NCBI RefSeq assembly: GCF_030272615.1 | Contig: NW_026729338.1 | Location: 1-64,000, forward strand | Origin: Cryptomeria japonica | Taxonomy: Eukaryota > Streptophyta > Pinopsida > Cupressales > Cupressaceae | Length of the DNA stretch: 64,000 bases | Direction: 5' to 3' | Part shown: positions 60,653-64,000 of the stretch, in pieces | How positions within the stretch are numbered: the first letter of the stretch is position 1 | How the letters are laid out: every line of letters begins with the position of its first letter | The notes under the pieces: model-generated | Databases searched by the model: none | Told to the model about the DNA's origin: nothing | What the model saw: only the letters and a program-made list of their open reading frames with translations | Made by a program: the position numbers and the translations under genes

Positions 60653-61812
60653 TATAGCATCCTAAATTGTACTCTCTTACAATTTTGACAACATTTGGGT
60701 CCTCACCTTAGCGTTTGTTCCCCTAGGCCTAATGAGGACATGATTCTACTGATGTGATGCAAACTTGACTTTATATTGACCTCATGCATCATTTAAATCC
60801 TTTGTCCTAGCCCCAAAATTAGGTAGGAGTAGGGCATGGTGCATTGGTCCCAAATAGGAATAGCGTATAGTTCCTTGGTCCTCCTAATTAGGACCAGACT
60901 TTGGGCCCTTTGGCCATTACAAAAATTCTGTGAGAAATCCAACCCCATGTCGGCTCATGTCATAAAATTAATATGTTTTTTGACTGGAAAGTTTAAAAGG
61001 AGATTTTCCCCTCCCATTAGATATATCCAACAATCATATTGGTTAATTAATTCAAGTGAGCAAGCAACCAGTCTTCCTTCAAGAATTGGAGCATCAATAA
61101 GGTCAAGATTCAAGCATTGGAATTGACATTCATGTTCCATGTTATTGAAGACTTCGGAAAACCCTAGTTCCATGTGAAGACAATCAAAACTTCACAAGGA
61201 CGTATATCATTTATGTTTTCAGTCTTTATTTGACATCTCTCTCAAAAGGAGAACATTTTCATTACTGCAATTCAAATATATTTCATGGTTAACTCCAAAA
61301 CTGGGGTTTGACTTAGGAAAACCTCTATTCCCAACTATTTCCCTTTCTTTCTGTGCGCAGGACACAGGTACAGAGCTACGATCTTCAGAATAAGCATTAT
61401 TTATAGTAGCAAATCAATCTGCCATTAGAGTGTGAAAATTTTAGAGGACTGGGGCAACCACCACCACAGTCTCGACATTTTGGGAGCTCTTTAAAGGTAT
61501 ATGTTTGAATCTTCTTACATTGCTCAGATTCAACTTTGTGGCTCAATCTAATGACTATAGCTTATTGTTTATGCATTTCTACTTCAATTTCTAGCACTAT
61601 TACCCTAATTTTAGCTATTCAACTTACAAAAGAGGATTTATTAATTCAGATCATCAAAAGCCCTAATCCAATCAAAATTCTTAGTCCTAATCCTTACTAG
61701 TTTGTGACTAAATCTATTGGTTGGAACCCTTTTTTGAATGTGATGGTCTCAACCAATAAAATTCTTGGTTTCTTCTTTCTATGATGGGAACCCTAATTTC
61801 ATTTTACCATTA
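60653..61812 (+). mobile_element. Gypsy LTR (right copy)
   Basis: Counterpart of 9848-11007, preceded by the purine tract at 60637-60652. Confidence 0.65.
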
Positions 61813-61834
61813 TAGGTTGAGAAGTTGACATTGA

Positions 61835-62095
61835 AGAGAAAGAAGTATCCCGACCCTTAGTACATTTTATCATTGCAAGGTGGTCATCAAAATTGGGCAT
61901 GTGAACAATGCGTTGTTCATTTTCATATTGGTAATCATAAAGAAGAGGTTGTGTGTGATCTAGTATCTATGGATGTGTACCATGTTCTTTTGGGTCGACC
62001 TTGGATCTAAGATAAAGAGGTTGTGTGTGATGGTAGAAATATTCAAAGAACACATGTTACATTGTACAAGATGGAAAGAGATTTGTTATGAATAC
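61835..62095 (+). pseudogene. Gypsy aspartic protease relic (right copy)
   Basis: VVCDLVSMDVYHVLLGRPWI followed by a stop, as in the left copy. Confidence 0.75.
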
Positions 62096-62780
62096 ATTGA
62101 AAGATATGAAAGAGGAAGTAGCAAAGCAAGTGGAAGAAAATGAGAAGACTGTAGAAGAAAAATAAAGATTCGACAAAGAGGATAGTGAAAACAAGAAAGG
62201 GAAAATGAAAAGTTGCAGCCATATGATGGAAGTGACATCAAAAGAACATGTGGGAGTAGCCCACAGAGTTATTGATTAAATAAAAAAGCTAAGAGAAAGA
62301 AAGGAATGGATAAAGAGAGATAAAAGGGTAGAGAAATTGGATTATGGGAGTCCTAAATTTGACAATAAAATAGATGAAGATAAAAAAAGATCTCATATTA
62401 AGAGAGGAGATAATGAAGAAAGAGAAATTATTTGAAGAAGTTTAAAAGAAGGTTGAGGAGAAAGAAATATTGAAAACATTTTATATTTATGATCCTTTTT
62501 GTGGTGTTTTGTTTGCAAATAAAAGAGGACACGTAACAAGGTGTCATGCTCATGGTATTGAAGATGTGATCCTCATGCAAGAGGATAAAGGAGGAAATGA
62601 TGAAAAGAATGAGTTTGTAGTTGTAGCATATCATTGTAAATGCATGAAATAGGTAAACAATAAGGTTGCAACAAAGATAAAAGAAAGATACAAAGATATG
62701 AATGATGTGGATGCAATAATTTGTGAAGGAAAAGTTGGGACAACAACAAAGAAGCAAGAAAACACACAAGTGAAAGGTCA

Positions 62781-63134
62781 TTTTTTGTTGGAAGTGGGCC
62801 AACGTCCCTCACGGAGATTCACGACATGGTTTAACAACCTCCTATGGATTCTATAAGTCTAGTGGTTGTATCGGGCATTGACGGGTCGATCTTTTGGTGC
62901 AACGACAACCCTAGCTTGTAACAAGTGGTATCAGACCTTGGTCACAGGTTTGAATCACGCAGGCCGTGACGAGTGACGCTGGGAGGGGAATTGTTGGTAG
63001 TGGGCCAATATCCGTCGCATAGATTCACGACATGGTTTAACAGCCTCCTATGGATTCTATAAGTCTAGTGGTTGTATCGGGCATTGACAGGTCGGTCTTT
63101 TGGTGCAACGACAACCCTAGCTTGTAACATTTTT
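62781..63134 (+). mobile_element. TRIM with target-site duplication (right copy)
   Basis: TTTTT at 62781-62785 and 63130-63134; LTRs 62786-62923 and 62992-63129; primer site 62926-62937. Identical to the left copy by eye, while its own two LTRs differ from each other at about ten positions. Confidence 0.93.
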
Positions 63135-64000
63135 TATGATATTTATGAAAACAAGTTTGATGTTAAGTTGCTTGGAAATAAATTTGATGAATTCATGGTT
63201 ATGAAAATGAGTGCAAAGAATCATATTGTTGTAGAAGAAGAGAGTGAAGTTGCAGAGATAAAAAAATGTTCAAGTTGCAATAGAGTTTGTTCTTATTAAG
63301 GGGATGGAAATAGTTAAAAATTTGGTACAACAATGTGAAGAAAAATACATGGAACACATAAAAAATGAAAAAATAAAGAGGTGGCAACAAATGACAAAGA
63401 TGACATATTACTTCAAATTGTTTAAGGAGTAGCTTGCATTGACTAGAGTTGCAATAGAAGTTACAATAGAAAATGAAGAGGTAAACTTTGAATTTTGTGA
63501 ATTATTTGGTGATTTTGATTTGCATACAAATGAAATGGTTAAAATGGAAGGATATGATGATCTTAAAAATAATGTTATAGTAGAAAAAAAGAGGGGATTA
63601 TAAAGAACATTGTTAATTTTTCTAAGTTTGTTGAATATGATATTGGAGCTGATTTTTGTTTAAAATAAATGGTGGGGGAATATGGAGAAAGATGAGTGGT
63701 TAGGTGTAGATATAACTCAGGTCACAGTCTGATTTAAAACAAGATTTTTTTCAAATTTTTGACCCACATAAAGAAGAGGATGAAGGAAAAATAGGTGATG
63801 AAGATGATGAGATGGAATGGGGGAATGAATCATGGTATATTCAAGTAAATTTGATGAGAGGTAAAAAGGTAGGAAGGATGAAGGAATGGATGTGAAGTTT
63901 TAGAATAGGTTCAAGAAGAAGAAAATTAAAGTAAATAAGGAAAAACGGTGGATTCGGATCAAGAATGCAATTTTCAAATGTTTATGAGTTTCAACTCATG
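63135..64000 (+). other. Purine-rich degenerate Gypsy region (right copy, cut by window)
   Basis: Lys/Glu-rich short frames as in 12330-13195; no recognisable domain. Confidence 0.4.

Larger units (their letters stand above)
50806..64000. repeat. Right copy of 13.2-kb near-identical direct repeat
   Basis: Counterpart of 1-13195. The reading frame of element A continues unbroken across 50806, so this coordinate is only where the left copy enters the window and not a junction. The real left boundary of the duplication may lie further left in both copies. Confidence 0.97.

Noticed and set aside
1-64000. The two 13.2-kb copies as long terminal repeats of a giant element
   Set aside because: They contain parts of several unrelated transposons and a Copia reading frame that crosses the apparent border, which LTRs would not.
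1-64000. CRISPR array, bacterial operons or organellar DNA
   Set aside because: No regular short repeats with spacers and no bacterial or organellar genes; content is nuclear plant retroelements.

Overview
The window is plant nuclear DNA dominated by decayed retrotransposons. Several lineages of Ty1/copia with tRNA-iMet-type primer sites, Ty3/gypsy relics, L1-type LINE relics, a TRIM, and broken fragments of PPR and NB-ARC genes lie in AT-rich sequence. A large, repeat-rich seed plant genome is indicated. A gymnosperm is plausible from the degree of decay and the style of the NB-ARC relic, but that is inference only. No CRISPR array, operon, rRNA or convincing tRNA gene was seen.

Layout: bases 1-13195 recur as a direct repeat at 50806-64000, at a constant offset of 50805. 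I found no indels and only six base differences by eye. Each copy holds, in order: the pol 3' part and 3' LTR of Copia element A; an AT-rich stretch; a minus-strand LINE-type retroposon (5002-7517) with a perfect 18-bp target duplication; a subterminal-repeat block; a Gypsy 3' ORF region with 184-bp tandem repeats; a Gypsy LTR; a Gypsy protease relic; and a purine-rich region carrying a complete 344-bp TRIM (11981-12324). Both copies are cut by the window edges, so the true extent of the repeat is not visible.

Between the copies (13196-50805): AT-rich sequence; one intact gene, a two-domain ubiquitin-like protein (16169-16615, minus), with a duplicated upstream region; PPR, Copia gag and NB-ARC relics (18.4-21.8 kb); a minus-strand Copia element D with its 3' LTR (24.5-27.0 kb); about 5 kb of gene-free AT-rich DNA; a LINE with ORF1 and endonuclease (32.2-34.8 kb) joined to Copia element B, which is split by a minus-strand solo LTR (35025-36222, 5-bp target duplication). 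B's 3' LTR (38025-39273) doubles as the 5' LTR of a truncated element E (gag-protease). Gypsy LTR-like copies follow (41.2-43.8 kb). A minus-strand Copia element C (44.8-46.9 kb) has a 5' LTR that is itself interrupted by a 1606-bp TG...CA insertion (47263-48868). Then comes the integrase of element A, which runs into the second 13.2-kb copy.

The retroelement genes would together have encoded Gag, protease, integrase and RT/RNase H, but every copy is broken. In element A all six in-frame stops over about 2.7 kb are TAG at places where Gln (CAG) is expected, with no frameshift over the main reading frame. This looks like decay of methylated CHG cytosines. The most unusual objects are the 50.8-kb-spaced near-identical repeat and the LINE retroposon that carries an unrecognised extra ORF downstream of its RNase H domain.
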